A stretch of DNA of 64,000 nt from Silene latifolia (taxonomy: Eukaryota; Streptophyta; Magnoliopsida; Caryophyllales; Caryophyllaceae), in contig NC_133536.1 in NCBI RefSeq assembly GCF_048544455.1, forward strand, positions 193,071,325-193,135,324. Direction: 5' to 3'. The position numbers were made by a program, and so were the translations under genes. How positions within the stretch are numbered: position 1 is the first letter of the stretch; each line of letters opens with the position of its first letter. A model generated the notes under the pieces. It saw nothing but the letters and a program-made list of their open reading frames with translations, had not been told where the DNA came from and did no database searches. This document shows, one piece after another, positions 15,435 to 26,889 of the stretch.

Positions 15435-15437
<3 letters not shown>

Positions 15438-15715
15438 TTTGAGTGAGATGGAAATGAACATGTCTTTTACCGACTAGCTCGGACAAAGCAAGCTACATCA
15501 AAAAAACACAATGGCGTAAGTGAAGAAAACATCCAAGGTGAGTCATCCTCTTATGAAAGCCAACCAACAAGTCCACCAATACATAATAGGGGGTTTGGCA
15601 TGTACACATAACCAAAATGGATTTCAAAGACTCGGAAATGTAAGAAAACACCCATGTACTGTCTATTTTTTTCCTCAAATGTTATACTTAAGGTAATAAC
15701 TCTTTTTTTTTTGTT

Positions 15716-16470
15716 AGATGAGTACAAGGAGCGAAAGTTATATTCAAGATACAAATGTGAATCACCATCATCCGCAGAGATATCAAGGAGCTAGTCAGGT
15801 AATACATCTTATTTAAAATGGGCATGTGAAACAATTACATAATTTTGAGATTGGATTTGTTATTTTGATACTTTCAAATTTACTTGGGTATTTCATTGCT
15901 ATAATTCAGCTTAGTTTGTGCTCATATATTGTAAATATTATTTACTAAAAAGACTAGTCATCCACTTTCCATTTACATTCATATAACAAGTGGTTTGGAG
16001 ATCATGTAATCACAAGTTAGACAAGTAGCATATTATTCCGATTTTGAACGTGAACAAAATTTACGTGGCATCACCCCAATACAAGGACCTGACTCATATA
16101 TTCAGTCTCAAACGAGCTCTGCATCTAATGACGTATCGTCTTTTGTTGATTCAAGGGGAAGAAAATGGGTTACAAGCAACAATATGCATGTAGTGGACGA
16201 TAATAACGTGCGTATGGCTTATATATCATCATGTTGATTTGATATGGTCTTTATAGGCATTTTGGCTCATTTTTACTTCTTACGAAATGCTTTCTAGAGA
16301 ACTTCTTCTATTCATGTTTCAAATATTAAATGACACCCTTTGTTTTTCAGAGTTGGGCTCGAAAATGACTTTAAAAGAGCACGTGAACGAGTGAAGAACA
16401 AGCTGACTGCAGCAAGTGAAGTACGATACAAGTTAGCGAGGAATTTAGATGTGTTATGCAATGATTGAAG
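15716..16470 (+). pseudogene. Exon-like segments of an unrecognised gene
   Basis: Three segments look like exons. (1) After a T-rich tract and an AG, 15716-15798 reads MSTRSESYIQDTNV... and ends at CAG/GTAATA. (2) 16080-16209 reads ...SSASNDVSSFVDSRGRKW... before a GTGCGT. (3) 16351-16468 reads, in one frame, RVKNKLTAASEVRYKLARN... and ends in TGA. Low-complexity, hydrophilic protein of no family I can name. Frames between segments are not certain; it could be a decayed transposon-borne gene or a short lineage-specific gene. Confidence 0.25.
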
Positions 16471-17462
16471 TTTTAGACGATAAATTGTAATCGAGTGAAA
16501 TTTTGACATTTTTAGTCAATTTGCTATCTTACAGACTTACAGAGATTAATGAAATAAATGGGTGTGCGTTGCCCTTATCAATTTTGATTGTTATGATAAT
16601 GGATTTTTGTTGTTAAAATTTATTTTAACAGTAAAAGTTAACGGTGTTAGTGTTGAGGTCCTTAACTGTAAAATTTAAACGTTTAGGTCCTTAAGTGGAA
16701 AAAATTGCAAAGTTCAGGTCCTTGTCTTACCCTTAACTCAAATAATAAAATCAAAAAGATAACATGATGATAGTTTACAAAGATTAAGCATCTCCCTAAA
16801 ATATTTTACAATAATATTTGTGAGAGGTTCTATAATCAGAACTCAGGAGTGAGAGTATTTTTAATTTAAGACGGCTTTAAATTAGAAATAATAATTTGTT
16901 GTTCGTAGCTCATTCGTCCCGGTCATTTATTTACCTTTTCTTATTCTTTATGAGAAGTTATATAACCAAAGCTAAACAAACGAATGAGACGGAAGAAATA
17001 TAATATTTTTAATTGTTTTTGTAAGGGCTTTTAATCTAAAAGTTTCGAAAATATGATATAAAAAAATTTAGTGCTCATGACTAACTATTAAATTCTGCTC
17101 AATCTTTGTATGTATTAAGTTCAAATATGAATAACAAAGTTTATTACATATACATATTTTATCTGATTTAATATAAATCTCACGAGATTAATGCCTTTAA
17201 TGAATATAACGATATAATTAACATTTATTTTCTAAAATAAAATTGACAAAGTAATTCAAGTAAAATTCATTAATTTATTCGTATCACCAGTGTTGATCTT
17301 TCTATTTTATTTCTTCTAATACGAAATGTTATCAATATAACCCCTCAACAAACTGAAAATGAATTGAAACTTATACTTAGTACTTTAGTGCAAACATCTC
17401 TAACAATTACATCTAAAAAATACCGTGATGTAGCACGAGAGCTACACTAGTATGATAATAAT
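16471..17462. other. AT-rich intergenic sequence with a short triplicated phrase
   Basis: No gene. At 16645-16735 the phrase AGGTCCTTAA(C/G)TG recurs three times about 30-40 bp apart, suggesting the remnant of a repeat terminus. The rest is AT-rich without identifiable structure. Confidence 0.5.
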
Positions 17463-18659
17463 TAGGGATGAGCAAAACCGGATATCCGATCCGAATTTCT
17501 AAACCGGATCGGATATCCGAATTTAAAATTATCAATTTTCGTGATCCACATCCAGTCCGAATAATCTGGATATCCGAAAATCTGGAATCCGAAAATTCGG
17601 ATATCCAGATTCTCAGATCCGAATTCCAATCCGGTTTTTTTTAATTCAGATTAAAATGTTCATTCTCTTTTTGGTTGTTGAATCGTTGATGGTGGAGGAA
17701 GGAATGGTAATATATCTATAATACGAGATCTAGTTTTTACTGCAGATTAGAGTATCCAATTGCAATTATATCATTAAACATCAGATCTATGATACTTACA
17801 ACATCAATCACTAGATCTAAAATACAATATTAATAACTGAAAATTAGTACTAGCTTCTAAGAAGGGAACGAATGTGTAATATATCTCTAAAATATTATAT
17901 GAAGAGGCGTGAGATTTTAAGAAGGGAACAAATGTGTGAAAAGATGTAAAATTATGTAAAAAAATGGAAAATGTTTCTTGCCATTTCTGAACAAGAAGCC
18001 GAGCAAAACGGCTAGGATCTTGAGGTTGGGAAGAAAAAGGATGAAGCCATGACAAATTATAGACTTATTGTGAAATATATACTAGGGTTAGCAACAAATT
18101 GGTTACAATAGCATTTTCCATTACATATGTAAACTATGTGAGAGTCAGACGGCGGAAGCCATGAAGGATTATAGATCTGGTGCTTAATGATGCAGAGGGC
18201 AGACGGCGGAGGTTGATGGTGGCAGACAACAAGGTGAGAGTCGGTGTTTGATGAGTTTGAAGGAGGTGTGTGACTAGTATGACTGGTTGTTGTTGGAGGT
18301 CGAAGGAGATCGTTGTTTTTCGAGTTTTGTGGTGGTTGGAAATTAAGAGAGAGAAAGATAATAGAAGATGGCGGCAGCCACAGAAAATGAAAGTTTTGTT
18401 TATTTAGGGTTTTTTACGGAAGGATAGGACTATATATAATGGAGTGAATTTACGTGTTTTTTTAAAAAAAAAAGTTTTCTAAAATTCGGATCGGATTCGG
18501 ATATCCGGTTTTAAGAAAATCACAATCCACATCCGATCCAGTTTATTCGGAAAAAACCGGATCGGATATCCAATTTAAGTGGTATCCATATATTCGGATT
18601 TTTTTTTTCGGATCGGATTCGGAAAAAAATTCGGATCGGAATTTTTTTGCTCAGCCCTA
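17463..18659. mobile_element. Non-autonomous hAT-superfamily DNA transposon
   Basis: 1197 bp. The left end TAGGGATGAGCAAAA and the complement of the right end, TAGGGCTGAGCAAAA, are inverted terminal repeats. Both sides are flanked by the perfect 8-bp duplication ATAATAAT (17455-17462 and 18660-18667), diagnostic of hAT. Subterminal regions hold many copies of CGGATATCCG / CGGATCGG in both orientations, the likely transposase-binding sites. No transposase is encoded: the longest minus ORF (83 residues, 17804-18055) has no hAT dimerisation motif. Confidence 0.9.
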
Positions 18660-18667
18660 ATAATAAT

Positions 18668-18924
18668 CACTAATTTGAATAGTCAAAGTAACAATATTAG
18701 ATGCGAGCGCGAGTAGTGAAAGTAATAGAAGTAACAACGGGAGCATCGAAATTATCAATATTAATGCGGAAGTAGTGAAGAAACAATAATTACGGCGGGA
18801 GTAGTGAAAGTAACATTAGTAAAAACGAATGTAATAAAAGTAACAATATTAACAACAAAAGAAAGTATATATAAAAAATTAGCTAACCAATCGATTTAAG
18901 TAAAATATTAATAGCGAGAGTAGT
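18668..18924. repeat. Degenerate short repeats (GCGGGAGTAGTGAAAGTAAC-like)
   Basis: Four or five diverged copies of a roughly 40-bp unit containing 'gggagtagtgaaagtaaca' and 'aatattaa'. It ends at GTAGT, the target of the solo LTR insertion. Confidence 0.5.
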
Positions 18925-19400
18925 TGTAACACCCCCTTCTTACCCGACCAAAGGTAATTAAGAGGTGTTACCATCTCGGTTTCCTGAGGCAGTGAAATCG
19001 GAGTTGCAATTAAGATACATAAATAAAGTATTTAGTGGATTACATAACCATAAATGAATAAATGAAATAAATGATACAACTCATGACTACTATACTCTTC
19101 TAATGAATTGACACTCGGCTCCAAATCCAAGGTTCGTCCCGTCTCCCACGTGACACCAACTCAACCTGTACTCAATCTGTTCCCCATATTATCGTAAATA
19201 TCATATGGATCGACACAGGCCACCCCGGAAATAGGTGACAATTACACAGACACACAGCACGTCAATTTCAATAATTTAATATAAGACACAACATGATAAA
19301 TAGATATGCAACATGCCAATGATATGAATGAGATACCACTATACAATCACCATGCCGGTACGGGGATACGCCCAGACGTACCCATAACCACCGGCGTTAG
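18925..19400 (-). mobile_element. Solo LTR of a Ty3-gypsy element, part 1
   Basis: Starts TGTAACACCCCC at 18925 (the LTR 3' end in minus orientation), preceded by GTAGT (18920-18924), which is repeated at 31816-31820. The U5 motif ACCATCTCGGTTTCCTGAGG at about 18970-18989 corresponds to CCTCGGGnnACCGAGATGGT of the other gypsy LTRs. Interrupted at 19400 by the Athila element and its duplication GTTAG; it continues at 30468. Confidence 0.85.
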
Positions 19401-21127
19401 TTGTCGGACTAAATCTTTTCGGTAACTTGTCGTTAGGAGCACCTAGACCAAAACACAATTTATAGCTTCACAAACAACTCTACAATTAGTAAAGAGGCAA
19501 GTAAAGGTCGGATCCCAAGGGACGGAAATTGAGATGAGATTTCTATTGAGACTAGTGGTGTCTTAGGGGTGTCACAATTTGGGTTGATGTAGAAGGTCAC
19601 TAAACTAAATAGCAATGAAAATAAACAAGCAAGATGAACTAAAAGGGTTGTAAACAATTGATAAAAAGCACTAGGGTGTCATGGGGTCATAGGGGATTCA
19701 TGGGAATTGATCATACAAACATGTTCTCAAATTATAAGCAAGCAGTTATTGTTGTGATGGATTGAGTTGGGTTATGTCTTACAATCCTAGGAAAGTTTGG
19801 GTCCCTGAGCCGAATCGATTAGATTGTACAACACCTACAAGTCGACTTAGTCTTCCCTACTCAACAACACGCATGGTCTAATGAGACTCGAGTTGGTTTA
19901 TGTCTTACAAGTCTCATTGAAAAGATAGGTGATGGGTAAAAAATGCAAGGATTCATAGGCTCGCATTTCATCAAACATAATATGTGCATGAGTTGAGATC
20001 AAAACAAGCAAGCAAATAAACCATGAAAGCATATTAATTTAAGCATGAATCATTCCCCATGTTGGTTTCCCCTAATTACCCATTAACCCTAGCTAGGTGA
20101 CTACTCACTCATTATCGTGTTGAACATGCTAGTAAGGTTGTCAATCATACTAACAATGTGAAACATGATGAATAAATGAAAGTAATTAACAATAATTAAA
20201 AAGGGATTAAGAGAATTATACCTACTAATGATTCCAATAATAAAGCAAGAATAAAAGAAGTACTTGATGCTTGATTGAGAGGTTGTCAATCTCCCAATAA
20301 TAACCCAAATAATCTTCAATTACCCAAAATAAAGGATGAACAAAAGAGAGATTAAGGAAATGAAACTTGTATTAAAACTTGATTAATTGTTGATTACAAA
20401 ACTAAAGAGAGATTTGATTGATATTAACTACTCTAAGGATTGATAAGAAGAACATGCTCTTCTAATTAGACTAATGGGGTATTTATAGTGGAAATTAGGT
20501 GGATGCATTAGGGTTAACTAAGGGCTTAAATGACGATTAAGTCCCTACTTAAGGAAACGCCGGTATTTTCTGAAGGATGGGCATCTTTCTTGAAGCTTGA
20601 AGAAACGAATTTGCGCTGTACTGGAATCCGTTCGTCTTAGGCTCGGGACGGCCGGATTCCTGTGTCTCTGTCCGGGCGCCTTTGGGAGAAGACGGGCGTC
20701 TTCTGGTGGCTGCTGCTCGGGTGTCTTTGGTAGAAGACGCACGGATTGTGAAGGTGGAGGACAGGCGTCTTCTTGGCAATCCGCACGGATTGTCATGCAG
20801 CGTGCTTTCTTCTTCTTTTCTTCATAAAATCCTTGGGATTTCCTTGGGGATGCAAGGATCTTTTCTCATCATTGCCCAACTACGATAATATGTACAAAGG
20901 CCTTCTAATCTTGTCTCTCCTTGATGCTTGGTCATTGAATTTAATCAATTTAGCCTCATTTTGCCATGAAAATGCAAGGTTTGCACTCCTTTCCTACCAA
21001 GGACACAAAACCTCAAAGAATATGCAAAACAAAGAACTAAAGATAATAAATGACCCAAATATGCACTAAAAAGCATGGGAACAAGGCTAATTTGGGGACT
21101 ACATATGCGCTAATTATGGTCACATCA
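19401..21127 (-). mobile_element. Athila-type element, 3' LTR
   Basis: 1727 bp; in element orientation it runs TGATGTGACC...TCCGACAA. It shares nearly its whole length with 28738-30467. The block 20640-20795 contains the GACGGGCGTCTT-type motifs. Several short ORFs through that block are artefacts of the repeated motif. The terminal CA is mutated to AA in this copy, while the other LTR keeps CCA. Confidence 0.9.
20640..20795. repeat. Cluster of AAGACGGGCGTCTT-type palindromes (3' LTR)
   Basis: Contains AGAAGACGGGCGTCTTCT, an 8-bp perfect inverted repeat around GG, plus variants GGACAGGCGTCTTC, AGACGCACGGATTG and GGACGGCCGGATTC. The equivalent block in the other LTR is 29979-30135. This GC-rich island contrasts with the AT-rich LTR. 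Confidence 0.8.
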
Positions 21128-21150
21128 AATATCCCCAAACCGAACCTTTG
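21128..21150 (-). promoter_or_regulatory. Polypurine tract of the Athila-type element
   Basis: On the minus strand CAAAGG...GGTTTGGGGATATT lies directly upstream of the 3' LTR start TGATGTGACC. Such tracts prime plus-strand DNA synthesis. Confidence 0.7.
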
Positions 21151-23182
21151 CTCGTCCCGAGTAAAGAGGTGACAAAGACTAGGACCATTATTTAAACTAA
21201 CCTGATAACATAGCCGATATGAGACAATTAGCAGGTCTCACTCCGCCCCTTCAACTCACAACAAGACAACCATGAGGTAGGATGCCTTCTTGCAAGACAA
21301 GGTGGGTCTTGCCAAAATGGCGACACATCCAAACATTAAGCACACAAAATCAAATAATGGATGCATCTACAAAAGGAATAGCCACTTCCTCATCAAGTAG
21401 CGGAGTCAACTAAAAAGAGAACAAATTTAAGAGCATATATTCCGTCACAAATACTAGTTCAACAAATCACTAAGGCTAAGAGGATGGCACTAAATCACCT
21501 CCAAATGGTGTTAAACTAAACTACTTTCGTCCTCATTTTCCAAATGCTTTCATCAAGAGCGATCGGATGGTGTGGAATGATGATCCCCTTGATGCTAGTA
21601 GCATATGACATGACAAGTCTCGAGTTCTCTACAAAAGTAAAGGTCATGGATCGTCCCAAGCTCGACAAAGTGGCTTGACAAAAAGGCTTTTTGGGAATGA
21701 AATGCTCAAATCATTGTAAACAAGGGTGGATATGACTAGCATTCAAAAATTGACCTCATTCAACTTTCACATTTCAAAAATTAGAGATGGGGTTTGTCCC
21801 TTCCGTGCTAATGTCCTTTGCTTTCGCCAATCGCTTATTAGGCAACCGGTTAACCTCTAGACAATAGCTTTTCGGGGTGATAGTCACTCTGTCTCTGGGC
21901 GGTTGAATTCACAACCGTGTGGGGGCCCAATTCAATGGATCCCTCTCCAAAGCACATCGAAGCGGTACGCCTCCATCAAAACAACTAAAATTCTCAATAT
22001 TTCAACATTTCATAACATTTGAGGTTTCCTTGGCAATAAAACGTTTCCACATAACAAAATCTTTGAAATGAGCACTTCAAACTTATTGATAGAAAGTATT
22101 TTTGGGTTGCCATACCACAAGGTCAATCAAGGTCACCTAGACAAGTTAACCAAGTCCACATCGCATCACGGGGTTGGATAGGTGACTCACATGCAAACCC
22201 TTGACTAGGCTTTGGGTCATGGGTCGAAAGACACTAGTATGACACAATCTAGGGTGTTTTACATCCATTCTAGTAGGCGAAGTCTTAAGTTGAAAAAGTA
22301 TTTGTAATGGCTTAGTTGCTCTTGTCAAACTTCCCAATTAGGCACTTTTCAAAATATTTCATCTAAATGCAACTATATGCCATGATGCAACTATTATATA
22401 CATTCTAATGCAAGTGATTCTACCAACTAATATGACATATAAACTAAATGCAAGTCCTAAGTTCACATTGTTATACCGCATCAATCAAAATAAAGCCACA
22501 TAGTCATTAACATAAAGAGGAAAAAGGAGATTGGAAAGATCATACCATGCGGTCTTCAATATCCTCATGTCTCGGATGTGGCGTAGTCGATCAATGTGAA
22601 CAAGGATAGAACACAATATATACATGACTACACTACAAAGGAAATGAACATGTTTTTGGTTTTTCAATTTTCAAATTTTTATGGTTTTTCGAAATTTCTC
22701 AATTTTTTTTGGATTTTTGAATAAAAGTTAGATTAGAATTCCCCATCCCCACACTAATATGAGCATTGTCCTCAATGGCCAAAATGATGGGAAATTATGC
22801 AAGCATGATGCATGATTTCTACACTAAATGCAAGCTACACTAATCTACACTACATGATGCATGTTTTTTTTTTGTTTATGACGGAGAGGATAATTTAGAT
22901 TACCTCCCATTGTGTATACATGTACTTCCCCAAACCGAGTTAGACATTATTGTTAATGTCCTAAGGTTGAGTGTAGTTCATGCACACACGATGCAATGCA
23001 TGAAACTAAATTTGTCATTTTGGATTTTCAAAAGGTGGGAACAATAAAATGAGAACACCTCAATGGGGCCGAGGTGTTAGTCCTCTATGGTGCTAGGACT
23101 ACTCCAACAATGATCAAGATAAATAAATAAAACAAAGAGAGAAATAGACAAACCTCAAGAGGGTAGGAGCCTCCAAAGCTTG
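21151..23182 (-). mobile_element. Athila 3' untranslated internal region
   Basis: Two kilobases between the ORF-1-like stop and the polypurine tract with no ORF over about 63 residues and no motif I recognise. A long non-coding region at this place is normal for Athila elements. Confidence 0.6.
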
Positions 23183-24796
23183 CTAATCTTCCATCATATC
23201 ATCACTATCATCATCTTCCTCAATAGAAGTGGACTCATCACCACTTCCCTCCTCACTTTGTTGTTCACCTTGCTCATCATCCTCTTCTCCTTCTTCACTA
23301 GCTTCTTCATCAATGTTATCATCAACCTCTTCATCACCGACAACCTCATTATCACCCGGAAGCTCACCCCTAGATGCACTCAGAAAGAAGACTTCTCTAT
23401 CCGCCCAACTAGGCAAAGGACATGAAGGATCAAGTAGTCCTTGCCTAGCTAAGTGTAGGAGGGGTGGATATTGGGCTAAGTAAGCATCTTCCCGGTCCTT
23501 GAAGGCTTGCTTGTGCATCTCTTACATAAGAAGAGTCATATAATCTTTGCTTGCTTCAACACCTTCGGGTTTGAACTCTTGGTACTTGAAAGGATAGGGT
23601 GGTGTGATAATGGAAGAGGAGGGCATTTCAATTTCACCCTTTTGTTGTCGGATAATGTATTCGGCCTCTTTTGAAAGGGGAAGGAGATAGTTGGTCCGGT
23701 GGACACTTAAACGACAAATCTTCGAAGGCAAAGTAAAAGATCTAGCCTCACTTGTGAGCCATCCATACTTGGTGTCAAGAGGGTTATGAGAGACCCACTT
23801 GTATTTGTTTATCATAGTATCAATATCAATGAGATGACCACCCTTTTTCGCCTCATACTTGTTATCCTTGTTGAAGTTCGGATCAAAGTATTTAGCTAAA
23901 ATAGCGACTAGACCTCCATTCACAATAACGGTAGTGCCTTGCTTCCCACAATCAATGTTTAGCCATCTATCCACCAAAAGCCTTAGAGAGTTGAAAGGCT
24001 TGGTGAATTCCTTTCCAATGTTCAAGGCCGACTCAAGAAGAACAAAATCGAGTTTGGTGAAATGGTTGGTGTCTTTTCTTGCAATGATGGTGTTCCCTAT
24101 GACCTTGTGCCACACTCTAATGCCCGGATGGTGGACTAATAGAGCGCGACTAGCATGAAAGTTCTCAAATTTCCTTCCGGAAATCGCCTCCCAAAGAGGG
24201 TCGGGGTCATATTTGCCAACATTCTTGAAATAACTCGGTGAATCACTAAGACCCAAAGCTTTACCCATTTCCTCAAAGGAGATGCGCCTACTAACATTAG
24301 CTAGGCGAAACTCGATGCTTTCCATAGTCTCTACCTTGTTAACTTTCAAAGAACTCAAAAATTCTAAGGTAAGGGAGGGGTATGTCAATTATTTTGATTC
24401 AAACAATTTCTCCAACCCCATGGCTTTAAAGAAGGCTCTAGTTTTCTCAAGGACACCCAACTTATCTAAGGCACCTTCACAAATAAACTTGGTGGATAGA
24501 AATGATTTTCTAGCAAACTTGGCAAAAGTGTCCCTATGGGAATTGGAAATGAAAATTACCTCCGGATAGTTCGAAAGTTGATCAATTTCCAGAGTAGTAG
24601 ATGTTGTTGCTTCCATGGGAGGTTGTTGTTGTTGCACTTCCAAGTTTGGGCTAGCTACCACCATAGCCAATGCTTTCTTTGCTTGAAGACTCTTTTGTCT
24701 TGATGAGAGTGTCTTTGCCTTTGGTGCCTTTGCTTTTGTTGCTCCCTTTGTCCTTGTCATTGATGAATAAACCAAGAAAAGAGTGAAAATCTTCAA
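23183..24796 (-). pseudogene. Athila ORF-1-like protein (PF03078-type), interrupted by two in-frame TAA codons
   Basis: Three collinear open segments in one frame (24796-24389, 24388-23522, 23521-23183), separated only by TAA codons at 24389-24391 and 23522-23524, total about 535 codons. The N-terminus is Lys/Ala-rich (MTRTKGATKAKAPKAKT). The centre has YPSLTLEFLSSLKV, IEFRLANVSRRISFEEMG, HHPGIRVWHKVIGNTI and YGWLTSEARSF, which match the pattern I know for the Arabidopsis retrotransposon ORF-1 family. The C-terminus is a highly acidic Glu/Asp tail. It sits in the envelope-like position, downstream of where pol should be. Function of the family is unknown; this copy would be truncated unless the stops are read through. 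Confidence 0.75.
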
Positions 24797-25801
24797 TTTT
24801 CTAGTGTACCCAAATCGATTTAAAGATGAAAAGCTTTGCCTTTATGAATTCAAAAATCGACTCAAAGGTTGAAGATTTTGTGCTTGGTTTTGATTTTTGT
24901 TGAAAGAGGAGTGATTGATTTGTTGTTAAAAGGATATTTTGATTTGATTTTGGTGAATGTTGTTGAGGAATCTTGTTTTTGTGATGGAGAGGATGAGGGT
25001 TTTGGAGTTATGGGGTTTATGGGTAGTGTTTTGAATGAAGAAATGAATGTGGGAGGGGGTTTATAATGAACCCGAAAAATTTGAAATGCAGGGGGAAGAT
25101 GGGCGGCTTTCCTTCGGGCCGGCCGGATTCTGCCTGGATGGGCTTCAGGAATTCTCGCCTAAAGACGGGCGGATTCTAGCAAAGACGGGCGGATTTGAAA
25201 ATGCGGGACGGGCGTCTTTCAGAGAAGACGGGCGGATTCCTTTCCAGGGATTTTTCTTGTTTTTCTCAGCCAAAAAGACGGGCGTCTTCCCTTTAGGACG
25301 GGCGTCTTTTTGAAGACTGGCGGATTCTATTGCAGGACGCCCGGATTTGCCAACAGTCCAAAAATTTCAAAAATTCAGCCTATGAAGGACGGGCGTCTTC
25401 TGACCAATATGCCCGGATTGCCTGAAGACGGGCGGATTCTCTTGAAACCGCTCGGATTCTACCCCTTTTACCCGGTTCAGTTCCATCCGTGTACTTTGCA
25501 TATCCCTTGTCATTTTTCCATTCTTCAAAATCTTGTGTTCTTCATTGTGGGGGCACTACTAAGGCATGAATAGCCTAGGCAATTGCCATCCCCACACTAA
25601 GCTAAAGCACTACACATCAATCGAAATTATTAGTCCCTCCCTCACTTCTCTCAAAAATGATAAATATCTTGATCAAAGCTTAAAAATCCATAAATGACAA
25701 AAAGTGCAATACAAGAATTGAAATGTGAGTTAGGGAGTTAGAAATATTTACAAATGGTGGTTTAGGGAGGACTCCACCAAACTCTCATTCTTGATGAGAT
25801 G
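24797..25801 (-). mobile_element. Non-coding spacer in place of pol
   Basis: About 1 kb between the protease remnant and the ORF-1-like ORF. No RT, RNase H or integrase motif on the minus strand. Its middle (25090-25470) is a GC-rich array of the same GACGGGCG motifs as the LTRs. Apparent plus-strand ORFs here translate the motif and are not genes. Confidence 0.7.
25090..25470. repeat. Array of GACGGGCGTCTT / GACGGGCGGATTC motifs, internal
   Basis: More than a dozen copies of a 12-14-bp motif, in forms GACGGGCGTCTT (palindromic as AAGACGGGCGTCTT) and GACGGGCGGATTC, spaced 15-40 bp. Copies include about 25165, 25181, 25205, 25221, 25277, 25297, 25388 and 25427. The same motif occurs in both LTRs of this element and nowhere else in the window that I can see. 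Confidence 0.85.
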
Positions 25802-26889
25802 TCAAGGGGGCATGTCCAAGGTGTTGTTGATGTTGCTTAACACCTTGAAAAAGTAATCAAAAGCTTGTTCATTGTCATGATAAAGGTCTTCAATAGACCT
25901 TTGCCCTTGTTGTCGGTCTTGATCGATGGCATTACCAATGTAGGGATTGAAAATACCTTCAAATTCGTCGTCCCAAAGACCACAAACTTCATTAAGTTGA
26001 TCATTAAAAATCTCTTGATTTGATGGAGACAACTCTCCCATTTTCTTTTCTTGGCCAATGAGGCCATCTTCTTCTTCTTTGCTTGACTTTGGTGAGCTTT
26101 GCAAGCTCTCTTTGTTACAATTCACTTGCTCTTTAAATGGAACATCTTCAATTTTCTTCTTCCATTGGAGTTCCGACTTCTTCCTATCATCCTTCCGGCT
26201 ATAATGATCGATCATAAAACATGGTTCATGCAAACGGGGAGCTCTCATAGTCTTGTCAAGATTAAAAGTTATACTCTCATCTCCCACTTCTAGAGTGAGC
26301 TCTCCATGTTTTACATCAATCACCGCACCCGCGGTGTGTAAGAAAGGTCTTTCTAGGATGATTGGAATGTTGGAGTCTTCTTCCATGTCAACAATGCAAA
26401 AGTCCACCGGGATGAAAATTTTCCCAATTCGTACGGGAACATCTCCCATATCCCTAATGGTGTCTTCGTCGATCTATCGGCCATTTAGAGTGTGATATTG
26501 GTGCATTTAAGCTCTCCCATCCCCAACCTTTTACTCACCGAGTACGGCATAACACTCACACTAGCCCCTAGATCACATAAGGCTTTGTTGATCGTGGTGT
26601 CGCCAATGGTACACGGTATTGAGAAGCTTCCCGGATCCTTTAGTTTTGGAGGTGAACTCCCTTGAAGTATTGCACTACTCACCTTAGTGAAGGCGATAGT
26701 CTCAAGCTTCTGGATCGACTTCTTCTTTGTGAGGATGTCTTTCATATATTTCGCATATGCCGGCACGTGATTGATTGATTCCGTGAAAGGAATTGAGACT
26801 TCCAAATTCTTCACTATTTCCATAAATTTTCCAAGTTGGTCATCGAATTTGGGCTTGGCTTGACGACTTGGAAAAGGAAGTCTAATCAC
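25802..26889 (-). pseudogene. Athila protease region, broken
   Basis: Retroviral-type aspartic protease downstream of gag. The active-site region reads ALCDLGASVSVMPYS, the DLGA variant of DTGA usual in Athila/Tat elements, followed by IPIILERPFLHTAGAVID, the conserved second half (I-L-G/E-R-P-F). A TAA at 26485-26487 and a frameshift just after it split the domain into 26889-26488 and 26449-25802. After the domain the frame continues with a charged linker (ELQWKKKIEDVPFKEQ) and ends at 25802 without entering reverse transcriptase, whereas complete Athila elements continue into RT. Confidence 0.85.

Noticed and set aside
20545-20888. Overlapping ORFs on both strands of the Athila LTR, repeated at 29884-30248
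   Set aside because: They lie across the GACGGGCG motif cluster; repeated because the LTRs are repeated.
23229-23483. Ser/Pro-rich plus-strand ORF
   Set aside because: Antisense of the acidic tail of the Athila ORF-1-like protein.
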